Source: Xylophilus sp. (lineage in GTDB: Bacteria; Pseudomonadota; Gammaproteobacteria; Burkholderiales; Burkholderiaceae_C). Taken from it: 64,000 nt of DNA. Location: assembly GCA_009914555.1 (NCBI GenBank), contig WNDY01000009.1, positions 1 through 64,000 of the forward strand, given 5' to 3'. The position numbers and the translations under genes were made by a program. The notes below the pieces were generated by a model. It was not told where the DNA came from, searched no databases, and worked only from the letters and a program-made list of their open reading frames with translations. The first letter of the stretch is position 1; the number at the start of each line of letters is the position of its first letter. This document shows positions 19,459 through 28,495 of the stretch, one piece after another.

Positions 19459-20165
19459 CATGGAGTGCGCCGCGTGCCGGCCACCAGTTGCGCACTGCCT
19501 GCCGCACCTCGCGATCACGTGCCACGAGAAGGCCAGCACCTTTATCGGCTGGCCGATAGGCGCTGCCGTCGGGCCTTGCGGCATGCCCACCGGCTCCCTC
19601 GATGAACAGCACGCCGGGCGCATGGTCCCACGGCAGCGTGCGCCAGTACAGCAGAAAGGCCCAGCGGCCGCGGGCCAGCTCGGGGTCGTCAATGCCGGCT
19701 GCGCCGGTGCTGGCTGACACGCGCACCGTCGAGCCAGGCGCCGGCGCCGTGTTCTGCCACGGCCAGGCTGCCGGACGCGGGCGCGAAGATCCAGGAGCCG
19801 CACGCCAAGCCGTTGTGCAGCAGGGCGACCATCAGGGCGAAGTCATCGTGACCCCGCACCAAGTTCGCCGTGCCGTCCAGCGGGTCGACGAGCCAGACCC
19901 AGCCTTGGCCCATACCATCCCGAAGCGATGGCTGCGCTGCCACAGCTTCCTCAGCGACGACGCGCGAGCCGGGCAGCAGCCGCGGCAGCACGGCCGCCAG
20001 CGCGGCTTCGGCTTCGCGGTCCACGATCGTGACCCACTCGCCTGGCGCTTTCTCGCCGACGTCGGCATCCCGCAGCCGACGCAAGCGTGGCAGCACGAGG
20101 CGTTGCGCCACATCGCGCAGAGGGTCGGAAACCTGGTCGAAGAGCGCGGCGTCGGGCAACGGCAT
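19409..20165 (-). pseudogene. Inositol monophosphatase-family gene, internally deleted and frameshifted
   Basis: The N-terminal part (from ATG 20165) contains the metal-binding segments VVAEEAVA and WLVDPLDGTANLVRGHDDFA of the IMPase/SuhB family and runs in one frame to GAWLDGARVS near 19725. The C-terminal part (ELARGRWAFLLYWRTLPWDHAPGVLFIEGAGG...DGSAYRPADKGAGLLVA) is in another frame, down to 19409. An intact relative of about 260 residues would have roughly 50-65 more residues between the two parts. So a deletion with frame change has destroyed the gene. Its final codons run into the repeat at 19396-19458. Confidence 0.8.
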
Positions 20166-20345
20166 GGCAGCAAGGGGAACGGGCAGAAGCCTGTTGAACC
20201 TGGCAGCGCGGGCGCGCCACCGTCCATGCATATTCGCTCGTGCGATCCGCCAATGTCGGGGCGCAACGGCGGCAAACAGCGCGGCTGTCACGGATAAGCC
20301 ATGATGGTGCGTCTGCGCCGCCCGCCCACCTGACAGACGATCTTC

Positions 20346-21467
20346 ATGCCCACACCTTCCTTCGCACCCCTGGGCGCCGCGCTGCGCCGCCGCATCGACG
20401 ACGGCCTGCTGCCCGGCGCCGTCGCCCTCGTCCACCACCGCGGCGAGACCGCCTATTTCGAAACCTTCGGCGCGCGCGTGCCGGGCGGCGAGGCGATGCC
20501 GCGCGACGCGGTGTTCCGCATCTATTCGATGACCAAGCCGATCGTCTCGCTGGCCGCGCTGATGCTGGTGGAGCAGGGCCGGCTGCTGCTGTCGCAGCGC
20601 GTGGACGAATGGCTGCAGGCCTTCGCCAACCAGCAGGTGCTGCTGCCCGACGGCCGCCGTGTGCCGGCGCAGCGCGCCGCCACGGTGCACGACCTGCTGC
20701 GCCACACGGCGGGCCTGAGCTATGGCTGGGAGCCCGGGCTGGTGCAGGACGCCTACCAGGCCGCGCGGATCGGCTCGCGCGCGCTGACGAACGCGCAGCT
20801 CACTGCCGCGCTCGGCCCGCTGCCGCTGGCGCACCAGCCCGGCAGCGCCTGGGAATACAGCCGCGCCACCGACGTGCTCGGCGCGCTGCTCGAAGCCGTC
20901 TGCGGCGAGCCGCTCGGTGCGCTGCTGCAGCGCATGGTGCTCGCGCCGCTCGGCATGCGCGACACCGGCTTCCACGTGCCGGAGCGCGCCCACGGCCGGA
21001 TCGCCGAGCCGTTCGCGCAGGACCCGCAGACCGGCGCCGCGATCGCGCTCGCCGACGTGACCGTGCCGGCGCCGTTCGAGTCGGGCGGTGGCGGCCTGGT
21101 GTCGACGGCCGAGGACTATGCGCGCTTCCTCGCGCTGCTGCTCGGCCAGGGCACGCATGCGGGCCTGCGCCTGGCCGGGCGCAAGACCATCGCGTTCATG
21201 ACGGCCGACCATCTCGGCGCGATCCCGGCGCCCGGCGCCGTGCTGCCGCCCGGCTATGGCTTCGGCCTCGGCGTGGCGGTGCGCCGCGAAGCGGGCCTGG
21301 CGCCGCGCCTGGCCTCGGCCGGCAGCTACGGCTGGAGCGGCGTGGGCGGCACGGTGTTCCTCGTCGATCCGCAGGAAGACCTGTTCGCGATGGTGCTGGC
21401 GCAGGCGCCGGGCCAGCTCGACGCGCTGTGCGACCTGCTGCCGAACACGGTCATCAGCGCGCTCTGA
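20346..21467 (+). CDS. Serine hydrolase, beta-lactamase class C / esterase EstB family
   Basis: A 373-residue protein with the SxxK catalytic motif in IYSMTKPIVS (serine at about residue 61), the Tyr motif in WEYSRATDVLG and a C-terminal GWSGVGGT segment in place of KTG. This pattern fits family VIII esterases and penicillin-binding-like carboxylesterases more than true AmpC enzymes. No obvious signal peptide is seen, suggesting a cytoplasmic esterase. It stands alone between the decayed phosphatase gene and the ABC exporter operon. Substrate unknown. Confidence 0.87.
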   Translation: MPTPSFAPLGAALRRRIDDGLLPGAVALVHHRGETAYFETFGARVPGGEAMPRDAVFRIYSMTKPIVSLAALMLVEQGRLLLSQRVDEWLQAFANQQVLLPDGRRVPAQRAATVHDLLRHTAGLSYGWEPGLVQDAYQAARIGSRALTNAQLTAALGPLPLAHQPGSAWEYSRATDVLGALLEAVCGEPLGALLQRMVLAPLGMRDTGFHVPERAHGRIAEPFAQDPQTGAAIALADVTVPAPFESGGGGLVSTAEDYARFLALLLGQGTHAGLRLAGRKTIAFMTADHLGAIPAPGAVLPPGYGFGLGVAVRREAGLAPRLASAGSYGWSGVGGTVFLVDPQEDLFAMVLAQAPGQLDALCDLLPNTVISAL

Positions 21468-21521
21468 GAAAGAAGGGGACCGCGGCGCACCGGCGCGGGT
21501 TCTGCTAGCATCCGCGCCCCC

Positions 21522-22523
21522 ATGCCGCCATCGCCCCACATCGCCGTCGACAACCTCGTCAAGACCTACCGCGTGGCCGAGCGCGCGCCCGGCCTCTGGG
21601 GCGCGGTGCGAGGCCTGGTGCACCGGCGCCATCGCACGGTGGCCGCGCTCTCCGGTGTGTCGTTTGCGCTGCAGCGCGGCGAGCTGCTCGGCTTCGTCGG
21701 ACCGAATGGCGCGGGCAAGTCCACCACGATCAAGGTCCTCTCGGGCATCCTGCGGCCCGATGGCGGCACGGTGCGTGTCGACGGGCGCGACCCGTTCGCC
21801 GACCGGGAGCGGCACGTGGCCGGCATCGGCGTCGTCTTCGGCCAGCGCAGCCAGCTCTGGTGGGACCTGCCGGTGGAGGAGGGCTTCGCGCTGCTGCGCG
21901 ACATCTACCGCGTCGATCCGGTGCGCTTTCGCGCCACGCGCGACGAGCTGGTCGCGCTGCTGCGGCTCGACGGCGTGCTCGCGCAGCCGGTGCGCCAGCT
22001 CTCGCTCGGACAGCGCATGCGCGCCGAGATCGCGGCAGCCCTGCTGCACGAGCCGGCCACGCTGTTCCTCGACGAGCCGACGATCGGGCTCGACGCGCCG
22101 TCCAAGCTCGCCGTGCGCGACTTCGTGCTGCGCGCCAACCGCGAGCGCGGCACCACGGTGCTGCTGACCACGCACGACATGCACGACATCGAGGCGCTGG
22201 CCAGCCGGGTGATCGTGATCGGCCACGGCCGCGTGCTGGCCGATGCGCCGGTCGATGCGCTGCGCGCGCAGGTGCTGGCCGAGCGGCGGCTGGTCGTCGA
22301 TTTCGCCGGGCCGGCGCCGGCCGACATCGCGCTGCCGGGCGTGGCGGTGCGCGCACGCGAGGAGCGGCGGCTCGTGCTCGGCTTCGACCCCGCGGCCGTG
22401 CCCGCGCCGGCGCTGATCGCGCAGGTGGCCGCGGCCCATGCGGTGGAGGACATCCGCATCGAGATGCTGCCGATCGAAGAGGTCATCACCCGCTTCTATG
22501 CGCTGCACGATGCCGGCGAGTGA
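21522..22523 (+). CDS. ABC-2 exporter ATP-binding protein (COG4586 type)
   Basis: A 333-residue ATPase with Walker A GPNGAGKST (about residue 68), the Q-loop region VFGQRSQLWWDLPVEEGF, signature LSLGQRMRAEIAAALLHEP and Walker [13 protein letters not shown]. The extended N-terminus (VKTYRVAERAPGLWGAVRGLVHRRHRTVAAL) and the QLWWDLP stretch are characteristic of this uncharacterised export family. Two ABC-2 permease genes follow, giving the usual ATPase-permease-permease set. A copy of the paired repeat separates it from the first permease. Confidence 0.88.
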   Translation: MPPSPHIAVDNLVKTYRVAERAPGLWGAVRGLVHRRHRTVAALSGVSFALQRGELLGFVGPNGAGKSTTIKVLSGILRPDGGTVRVDGRDPFADRERHVAGIGVVFGQRSQLWWDLPVEEGFALLRDIYRVDPVRFRATRDELVALLRLDGVLAQPVRQLSLGQRMRAEIAAALLHEPATLFLDEPTIGLDAPSKLAVRDFVLRANRERGTTVLLTTHDMHDIEALASRVIVIGHGRVLADAPVDALRAQVLAERRLVVDFAGPAPADIALPGVAVRAREERRLVLGFDPAAVPAPALIAQVAAAHAVEDIRIEMLPIEEVITRFYALHDAGE

Positions 22524-22527
22524 GGCA

Positions 22528-22590
22528 TATACCCCTGGGGTAAGCATGCTGCAGCGCGCATGTGGAAAGCGTTTCAGGCGTATACCCTCT
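22528..22590 (+). repeat. Paired ATACYCCC repeat, copy 2
   Basis: TATACCCCTG (22528-22537) and TATACCCTCT (22581-22590) are 53 bp apart. CATGC and GCATG between them can form a small stem. This is the only intergenic copy located between co-directional genes, inside the ABC exporter operon and 5 nt after the ATPase stop. A short palindrome TACCCCTGGGGTA is visible at its left edge. Confidence 0.75.
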
Positions 22591-22613
22591 GTATTCTACG
22601 GGGGGTGGTGCCG

Positions 22614-23441
22614 ATGAGCGCGGCGCGCTGGCGCCCGTATGCCGCGGCCTGCGCCGCACGCTTCCTGCAGATGCTGCAGTACCGCGCGGCCGCGCTCGCC
22701 GGCTTCGCCACGCAGTGCTGGTGGGGCGGCATCAAGGTCATGGTGCTGGCCGCGTTCTATGCGGGCGGCGCGGCGCCGCCGGTGCCGCTGGCCCAGGCGA
22801 TCACCTACACCTGGATCGCGCAGGACCTGCTCGCGCTGCTGCCGTGGTTCGGCGACCCGGAGGTCGCGCAGGCCGTGCGCAGCGGCGCGGTGGCCTACGA
22901 CCGGCTGCGGCCGGTGGACGCCTATGCGTTCTGGTTCGCGCGCACCACCGGCTGGATCGCGGCGCGCGCGCTGCCGCGCGTGCTGCTGATGCTGGCCTTC
23001 GCGGCCGTGGCGCTGCCGCTCGCGGGCTTCGGCGCGTGGGGCTGGCAGCCGCCCGCGGGCGCCGCGGCGGCGCTGGCCTTCGCCGCGGCGCTGGTGCTCG
23101 CGCTGCTGCTGTCGGCCGCGTTCGTCATGCTGCTCAACGTGGCCGCCGCGGCCGCGCTCGATGCGCGCGGCATCAACGCCTTCGCGGTGCCGGCCGTCAT
23201 CGTGCTGTCGGGCATCCTGCTGCCGCTCGCGCTGCTGCCCGACGCCTGGCAGGCCGCGCTGCTCGCGCAGCCGCTCGCGGGGCTGCTCGACATTCCGGTG
23301 CGCCTCTACTTCGGCCAGCTCGCGGGCTGGCAGGCCGTGGGCGGGCTCGCGCTGCAGGCGTTCTGGATCGCGGTGCTGGTCGCGCTGGGGCACGCGGCAC
23401 TCGTGCGCACGCTGGCGCGGCTGGACATCCAAGGCGGGTGA
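22614..23441 (+). CDS. ABC-2 type permease (COG4587 type)
   Basis: A 275-residue protein with about six hydrophobic segments. The start MSAARWRPYAAACAARFLQMLQYRAAALAGFATQ is typical of this family, with an amphipathic entry helix before TM1. The ATG at 22614 follows a GGGGGG stretch contributed by the neighbourhood of the paired repeat; an upstream in-frame start would put repeat sequence in the protein. It should form a heterodimeric channel with the next gene product, energised by the COG4586-type ATPase. Substrate unknown. Confidence 0.85.
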   Translation: MSAARWRPYAAACAARFLQMLQYRAAALAGFATQCWWGGIKVMVLAAFYAGGAAPPVPLAQAITYTWIAQDLLALLPWFGDPEVAQAVRSGAVAYDRLRPVDAYAFWFARTTGWIAARALPRVLLMLAFAAVALPLAGFGAWGWQPPAGAAAALAFAAALVLALLLSAAFVMLLNVAAAAALDARGINAFAVPAVIVLSGILLPLALLPDAWQAALLAQPLAGLLDIPVRLYFGQLAGWQAVGGLALQAFWIAVLVALGHAALVRTLARLDIQGG

Positions 23442-23444
23442 ACG

Positions 23445-24248
23445 ATGGATTTCCTCACGCTGTTCTTCCGCCTCGCCGGCGCCTCGCTCGCGGGCCAGGC
23501 GCGCTACCCGGCCTCGGCGCTGCTGCAGACGGCGGGGCAGTTCCTCGCCACGGCCATCGAGGTGGTCGCGATCTGGGCGCTGTTCGACCGCTTCGGCGCG
23601 CTGCAGGGCTGGGGCATCGGCGAGGTCGCACTGTTCTACGGGCTGGTGCATGCGATGTTCGCCATGGCCGATGCGCTGGGCCGCGGCTTCGACGTGCTCG
23701 GCACCGAGCTGCTGCGCACCGGCGCGTTCGACCGGCTGCTGCTGCGCCCGCGCCCGGTGGCGCTGCAGCTCATGGGGCACGACGTGCGCCTCAGCCGCGC
23801 GGGCCGGCTGCTGCAGGCCGCGGCGGTGCTCGCGTTCGCGACCGCGCAGGCCGGCATCGCGTGGACGCCGGCGGCCGTGGCGCTCGCGCTGTTCGCGCTG
23901 GCCGGCGGCGTGGCGCTGTTCCTCGGCATCCTGGTGCTGCAGGGCGCGCTCGCGTTCTGGACGATCGAGAGCCTGGAGATCGCCAACGTCTTCACCTACG
24001 GCGGCGTGGAGGCGGGCCAGTTCCCGCTCGCGATCTACGCGCGCTGGTTTCGCCGGCTGCTGACCTTCGCCGTGCCGCTGGCGGCCGTGGCCTACTACCC
24101 GGCGCTCGCGATCCTCGGGCGGGCCGACCCGCTCGGCGCGCCGGGCTGGGTCGGTTGGGTGTCGCCGCTGGCGGGCTTCGCCTTCCTCGCGCTGGCGTTC
24201 GCGGCCTGGGGCGCGGGGCTGCGGCGGCATGCGTCGACGGGGAGTTGA
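23445..24248 (+). CDS. ABC-2 type permease (COG3694 type)
   Basis: A 267-residue membrane protein with about six predicted segments (for example FLATAIEVVAIWALF, LFYGLVHAMFAMADALGRGFD, LLTFAVPLAAVAYYPALAIL). The phrase GRGFDVLGTELLRTGAFDRLLLRPRP matches the second permease of the COG4586/4587/3694 exporter. It starts 3 nt after the first permease's stop, so the two are co-translated. A long structured intergenic stretch follows before metE. Confidence 0.86.
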   Translation: MDFLTLFFRLAGASLAGQARYPASALLQTAGQFLATAIEVVAIWALFDRFGALQGWGIGEVALFYGLVHAMFAMADALGRGFDVLGTELLRTGAFDRLLLRPRPVALQLMGHDVRLSRAGRLLQAAAVLAFATAQAGIAWTPAAVALALFALAGGVALFLGILVLQGALAFWTIESLEIANVFTYGGVEAGQFPLAIYARWFRRLLTFAVPLAAVAYYPALAILGRADPLGAPGWVGWVSPLAGFAFLALAFAAWGAGLRRHASTGS

Positions 24249-24249
24249 G

Positions 24250-24418
24250 AAGGTGCGAACGAACCTGCCACGCCCGCTGGTCTCTGCAGACGCTCGCCGT
24301 GGCCGCGAGCCCTGTCTGCGCTTTGCACCTTGATCGCCCGCGTTCTGGCGGGCCATCGGGCGAAGCCGGATCCATTCCCACGTTCTGGGGCGAAGCGCCC
24401 TCCGTTCCCGCACAGCGG
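24250..24418. repeat. Highly structured intergenic sequence between convergent genes
   Basis: AAGGTGC (24250-24256) and GCACCTT (24325-24331) enclose a second stem, GCAGACGCTCGC with GCGAGC-CCT-GTCTGC (24286-24319 region). Beyond it, CGTTCTGG and GGGCGAAGC each occur twice within 60 bp. The whole 170-bp gap between the ABC permease and metE is therefore made of nested and repeated segments. It may end both convergent transcripts or be a dispersed repeat; no ORF of its own is supported. Confidence 0.5.
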
Positions 24419-24419
24419 A

Positions 24420-26726
24420 TCAGGCGGCCACCGCTTCCCCGCGCAGTGTCTTCGCCGCCGCCACCATGTTGGTCAGCGCCGGGATCACCTCGGCCCACTG
24501 GCGGGTTTTGAGGCCGCAGTCGGGGTTGACCCACAGGCGCTCGGCCGGGATGCGCTCGGCGGCCTTGCGCATCAGCTGCACGATGTGCTGCTGCGTCGGG
24601 ATGTTGGGCGAATGGATGTCGTAGACGCCCGGGCCGATCTCGTTGGGGTACTGGAAGTGCTCGAAGGCATCGAGCAGCTCCATGTCCGAGCGCGAGGTCT
24701 CGATGGTGATCACGTCGGCATCCATGTCGGCGATCGACGCGATGATGTCGTTGAATTCCGAATAGCACATGTGGGTGTGGATCTGCGTCTCGTCGCGCAC
24801 GCCGTTGGCGGTGATGCGGAAACTCTCCACGGCCCAGTCCAGGTACTCCTTCCACTGCGAGCGGCGCAGCGGCAGGCCCTCGCGCAGCGCGGCCTCGTCG
24901 ATCTGGATGATCTTCACGCCGGCCTTCTCCAGGTCCAGCACCTCTTCGCGGATCGCCAGCGCCAGCTGCAGGCACGAGGCCGAGCGCGGCTGGTCGTCGC
25001 GCACGAACGACCAATTGAGGATCGTCACCGGGCCGGTGAGCATGCCCTTCATGGGCTTGGCAGTCAGCGACTGGGCGTAGGTGATCCACTCCACGGTCAT
25101 CGCCTTCGGGCGGCGGATGTCGCCGAACAGGATCGGCGGCTTCACGCAGCGCGAGCCGTAGGACTGCACCCAGCCGAACTGGCTGAAGGCATAGCCTTCG
25201 AGCTGTTCGCCGAAGTATTCGACCATGTCGTTGCGCTCGGCCTCGCCGTGCACCAGCACGTCCAGGCCGAGCTTCTCCTGCTCGCGCACGCTGTGCTCGA
25301 TCGCGGCGCGCATCGCGGCCCGGTAGCCGGCTTCGTCGAGGCGGCCGGCCTTGAACTCGCTGCGCGCGTGGCGGATCTCGCCGGTCTGCGGGAAGGAGCC
25401 GATGGTGGTGGTCGGGTAGGCCGGCAGGTGCAGCAGCGCCGACTGCTTCGCGGCGCGCTCGGCATAGCCGTGGGCGCGCCGGCCGAGCTGCGCGGTGATG
25501 CCGGCGACGGCGGCCTGCACGGCCGGGTTGGTCACGCGCGGCGAGGCGCGGCGCGCGGCCAGCGCGGCCTGGTTGGCGGCGAGTTCCGCCCGGACCGCGT
25601 CGCGGCCTTCGCGCAGCGCACGGCCCAGCACGCGCAGTTCGTCGAGCTTCTGCAACGCGAATGCGAGCCAGGACTTCACCTCGGCGTCGAGCTTCTGTTC
25701 CTGCGCCAGGTCCACCGGCACGTGCAGCAGCGAGGACGACGGCGCGATCCACAGCCGCTCGCCCAGGCGCACGGCCAGCGGCTCCAGCCAGTCGAGCACC
25801 GCGTGCAGGTCGGTCTTCCAGATGTTGCGGCCGTTGATGACGCCCAGCGACAGCACCTTGTGCGCGGGCAGCAGGTTGATGAGCGGCAGCACGCCGTCGC
25901 GGTCGTTGACCGCGTCGATGTGGATGCCGGCCACCGGCAGGTGGGCGGCGAGATAGGCGTTCTCCTGCAGCTGGCCGAAGTAGGTCGCCAGCAGGATCCT
26001 GACCTTGCTGGACTTGAGTTGGTGGTAGGCCGTGTTGAAGGCGTGCTGCCAGTCGGCGTCCAGCTCCGTCACCAGGATGGGCTCGTCGATCTGCACCCAC
26101 TGCACGCCCTGGGCGGCCAGCGTGTCGAGCAGCTCGGCATAGGCGGGCAGCAGGCGCGGCAGCAGGGCGAGCTTGTCGGAGCCGTCCTTGGCCTTGCCGA
26201 GGGCGAGGTAGGTGACGGGGCCGATGAGCACGGGTTTGGCCTTTACGCCCTGGGCCTTCGCCTCGGCCAGCTGCGCCAGCAGGCGCGAGGCGTCGAGCCT
26301 GAATTCGGTCGCGGCGGTGAACTCGGGGACGATGTAGTGGTAGTTGGTGTCGAACCACTTGGTCATCTCGCCGGCGGCCACGCCTTCGCAGGCGGCGTGG
26401 TCGTGGCCCTGGTCGGCATGGGCCGCCGAACGGCCGCGCGCGACGCGGAAGTAGTTGTCCAGCACGTCGCCGGGAAAGCCGCGCACCCGCTCGGGCAGGT
26501 TGCCGAGCAGGAAGCTGGCGTCGAGCACCTGGTCGTAGAACGAGAAGTCGCCCACGGGCACCCAGTCCAGACCGGCCTGCTGCGCCCAGTGGCGTTCGCG
26601 CAGCTGCGCGCCGGTGGCCTGGAGCGCGTCGCGCGAGGATTCGCCCTTCCAGTAGGACTCCAGCGCGAACTTCAGTTCGCGCCTGGCGCCGATGCGCGGA
26701 AAGCCGAGGTTGTGGATCGTGGTCAT
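24420..26726 (-). CDS. metE: Cobalamin-independent methionine synthase
   Basis: A 768-residue protein, the normal MetE length, which transfers a methyl group from 5-methyltetrahydropteroyltriglutamate to homocysteine. The N-terminus [23 protein letters not shown] and the C-terminal zinc ligands (H and C in [13 protein letters not shown] in [11 protein letters not shown]) are clear. [19 protein letters not shown] is also diagnostic. It is divergent from metR across 106 bp containing probable MetR sites, so it should be activated by MetR with homocysteine. Confidence 0.97.
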   Translation of the reverse strand: MTTIHNLGFPRIGARRELKFALESYWKGESSRDALQATGAQLRERHWAQQAGLDWVPVGDFSFYDQVLDASFLLGNLPERVRGFPGDVLDNYFRVARGRSAAHADQGHDHAACEGVAAGEMTKWFDTNYHYIVPEFTAATEFRLDASRLLAQLAEAKAQGVKAKPVLIGPVTYLALGKAKDGSDKLALLPRLLPAYAELLDTLAAQGVQWVQIDEPILVTELDADWQHAFNTAYHQLKSSKVRILLATYFGQLQENAYLAAHLPVAGIHIDAVNDRDGVLPLINLLPAHKVLSLGVINGRNIWKTDLHAVLDWLEPLAVRLGERLWIAPSSSLLHVPVDLAQEQKLDAEVKSWLAFALQKLDELRVLGRALREGRDAVRAELAANQAALAARRASPRVTNPAVQAAVAGITAQLGRRAHGYAERAAKQSALLHLPAYPTTTIGSFPQTGEIRHARSEFKAGRLDEAGYRAAMRAAIEHSVREQEKLGLDVLVHGEAERNDMVEYFGEQLEGYAFSQFGWVQSYGSRCVKPPILFGDIRRPKAMTVEWITYAQSLTAKPMKGMLTGPVTILNWSFVRDDQPRSASCLQLALAIREEVLDLEKAGVKIIQIDEAALREGLPLRRSQWKEYLDWAVESFRITANGVRDETQIHTHMCYSEFNDIIASIADMDADVITIETSRSDMELLDAFEHFQYPNEIGPGVYDIHSPNIPTQQHIVQLMRKAAERIPAERLWVNPDCGLKTRQWAEVIPALTNMVAAAKTLRGEAVAA

Positions 26727-26780
26727 GGGCTCGTCGCTCCCTGAAGATGAGGAATAAAGCGCGATGGTAGGAACGATGCA

Positions 26781-26797
26781 CCATTACGTAAAATGGT
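26781..26797. promoter_or_regulatory. Inverted repeat in the metE-metR region
   Basis: ACCATT (ending at 26785) and AATGGT (26792-26797) form a perfect 6-bp inverted repeat around ACGTAA. It sits midway between the two divergent starts. It could be a LysR-type (MetR) contact site or part of the overlapping promoters. Confidence 0.45.
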
Positions 26798-26814
26798 CTT
26801 ATTTCAATGATCCA

Positions 26815-26827
26815 TGAGTTGAGTTCA
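26815..26827. promoter_or_regulatory. Probable MetR box
   Basis: TGAG-N5-TTCA matches the MetR consensus TGAA-N5-TTCA with one mismatch and ends 5 nt before the metR start. It is in the position expected for autoregulation. Confidence 0.5.
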
Positions 26828-26832
26828 TAGAT

Positions 26833-27744
26833 ATGCTGGAGCGCATCCACCTGGCCATCGTGCAGGAGGTCGAGAAACAGGGCTCGCTGACGGCCGCCGC
26901 CGACGTCTTGCACGTCACCCAGTCGGCGCTGAGCCACAGCATGAAGAAGCTGGAGCAGCAGCTGGGTACCGCCATCTGGCTGCGCGAGGGCAGGAGCCTG
27001 CGGCTGACCCAGGCCGGCCAGTACCTGCTGGCCGTGGCCAACCGCGTGCTGCCGCAGCTCGGGCTGGCCGAGGAGCGGCTGCGCCAGTTCGCCGCGGGCG
27101 AGCGCGGCACGCTGCGCATCGGCATGGAATGCCACCCGTGCTACCAGTGGCTGCTGAAAGTGGTGTCGCCCTACCTGGCCGCGTGGCCGGACGTGGACGT
27201 GGACGTGAAGCAGAAGTTCCAGTTCGGCGGCATCGGCGCGCTGTTCGGCTACGAGGTCGACCTGCTGGTCACGCCCGATCCGCTGGCTAAGCCGGGCCTA
27301 GTCTTCGAGCCGGTGTTCGACTACGAGCAGGTGCTGGTCGTGGCGCGCGGCCATCGGCTCGCGGAGGTGTCCTACGCACGGCCGCGCCAGCTCGCGCAGG
27401 AGACGCTGATCACCTACCCGGTGCCGACCGAGCGGCTGGACATCTACAACCAGTTCCTGCTGCCCGAAGGCATCACGCCGCGGCGCCACAAGACCATCGA
27501 GACCACGGACATCATGTTGCAGATGGTCGCCAGCGGCCGTGGCGTGGCTGCGCTGCCGCGCTGGCTTGTGGAGGAATACGCGGGCAAAATCGACGTCGTG
27601 CCGGTGCGGCTCGGCCCGCGCGGCATCGCCAAGCAGATTTCCCTCGGCGCGCGCGAGGCCGACATCGCGATCGACTACCTGCGGGCCTTCGTCGAGCTCG
27701 CGCGCCATCCCGCCGCCCCCCTCCTGCGAGGACTCGCGATATGA
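26833..27744 (+). CDS. metR: MetR, LysR-type activator of methionine genes
   Basis: A 303-residue LysR regulator. The HTH ([49 protein letters not shown]) and the effector domain phrases [41 protein letters not shown] are characteristic of MetR, which senses homocysteine. It is divergent from metE. Its stop codon overlaps the start of queH (ATGA), an unusual coupling of a methionine regulator with a tRNA-modification gene. Confidence 0.93.
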   Translation: MLERIHLAIVQEVEKQGSLTAAADVLHVTQSALSHSMKKLEQQLGTAIWLREGRSLRLTQAGQYLLAVANRVLPQLGLAEERLRQFAAGERGTLRIGMECHPCYQWLLKVVSPYLAAWPDVDVDVKQKFQFGGIGALFGYEVDLLVTPDPLAKPGLVFEPVFDYEQVLVVARGHRLAEVSYARPRQLAQETLITYPVPTERLDIYNQFLLPEGITPRRHKTIETTDIMLQMVASGRGVAALPRWLVEEYAGKIDVVPVRLGPRGIAKQISLGAREADIAIDYLRAFVELARHPAAPLLRGLAI

Positions 27745-28424
27745 CCACCACCACCACGACATCCCCGGAGCGCAAGCTCCTGCCCCTGCCCGGCGGCCAC
27801 CGCAAGGTGCTGCTGCATTCCTGCTGCGCCCCGTGCTCGGGCGAGGTGATGGAGGCCATGCAGGCTTCGGGCATCGACTACACGATCTTTTTCTACAACC
27901 CCAACATCCATCCGCTCCAGGAATACGAGCTGCGCAAGGACGAGAACATCCGCTTCGCGGAGAAATTCGGCATCCCGTTCATCGACGCCGACTACGACCG
28001 CGACGACTGGTTCGCGCGCGCCCGCGGCACGGAGGACGCGCCCGAGCGCGGCGTGCGCTGCACCATGTGCTTCGACATGCGCTTCGAGCGCACGGCGCTC
28101 TACGCGCACGAGCACGGCTTTGCGGTGATGACCTCCTCGCTGGGCATCTCGCGCTGGAAGAACATGCAGCAGATCAACGACTGCGGCATCCGCGCGGCCT
28201 CGCGCTATCCGGGCCTGATGTACTGGGACTACAACTGGCGCAAGGGCGGCGGCTCGGCCCGCATGATCGAGATCAGCAAGCGCGAGAACTTCTACCAGCA
28301 GGAGTACTGCGGCTGCGTCTATTCGCTGCGCGACACGAACCGCCACCGCGTGGCCAGCGGGCGCGAGCGCATCCGCATCGGAGTGAAGTACTACGGCGAC
28401 GAGGCCGCAGCCGATGGGGATTGA
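27741..28424 (+). CDS. queH: Epoxyqueuosine reductase QueH
   Basis: A 227-residue protein of the former DUF208/COG1636 family, which reduces epoxyqueuosine to queuosine in tRNA without cobalamin. Conserved cysteine motifs are present: HSCCAPCSG near residue 30, CTMCFDMR near 111, and YCGCVYS near 191, together with FFYNPNIHP. These ligate the iron-sulfur cluster and the adjacent metal. Translation is coupled to metR. The cobalamin-independent reductase beside cobalamin-independent MetE may reflect a common B12-sparing theme; that is inference. Confidence 0.92.
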   Translation: MTTTTTTSPERKLLPLPGGHRKVLLHSCCAPCSGEVMEAMQASGIDYTIFFYNPNIHPLQEYELRKDENIRFAEKFGIPFIDADYDRDDWFARARGTEDAPERGVRCTMCFDMRFERTALYAHEHGFAVMTSSLGISRWKNMQQINDCGIRAASRYPGLMYWDYNWRKGGGSARMIEISKRENFYQQEYCGCVYSLRDTNRHRVASGRERIRIGVKYYGDEAAADGD

Positions 28425-28487
28425 TATACCCCCTGGGGTGCTTGGCCAGCGTGCTTGAGATCCGGGCGCTGTGGGCCTATACTCCCT
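28425..28487 (+). repeat. Paired ATACYCCC repeat, copy 3
   Basis: TATACCCCC (28425-28433) and TATACTCCC (28478-28486) are 53 bp apart. GGCCAGCG and CGCTGTGGGCC between them form a good stem with a small bulge. It fills the gap between convergent queH and the lyase gene, starting within the queH stop codon region. CTATAC (28477-28482) is also mirrored by GTATAG (28500-28505). Confidence 0.78.
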
Positions 28488-28495
28488 CCTGGGCG

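Noticed and set aside
22530-22542. TACCCCTGGGGTA read as a CsoR/RcnR-type metal operator
   Set aside because: The palindrome is absent from other copies of the same repeat, which lie at gene ends rather than promoters, and no metal-resistance gene is adjacent.
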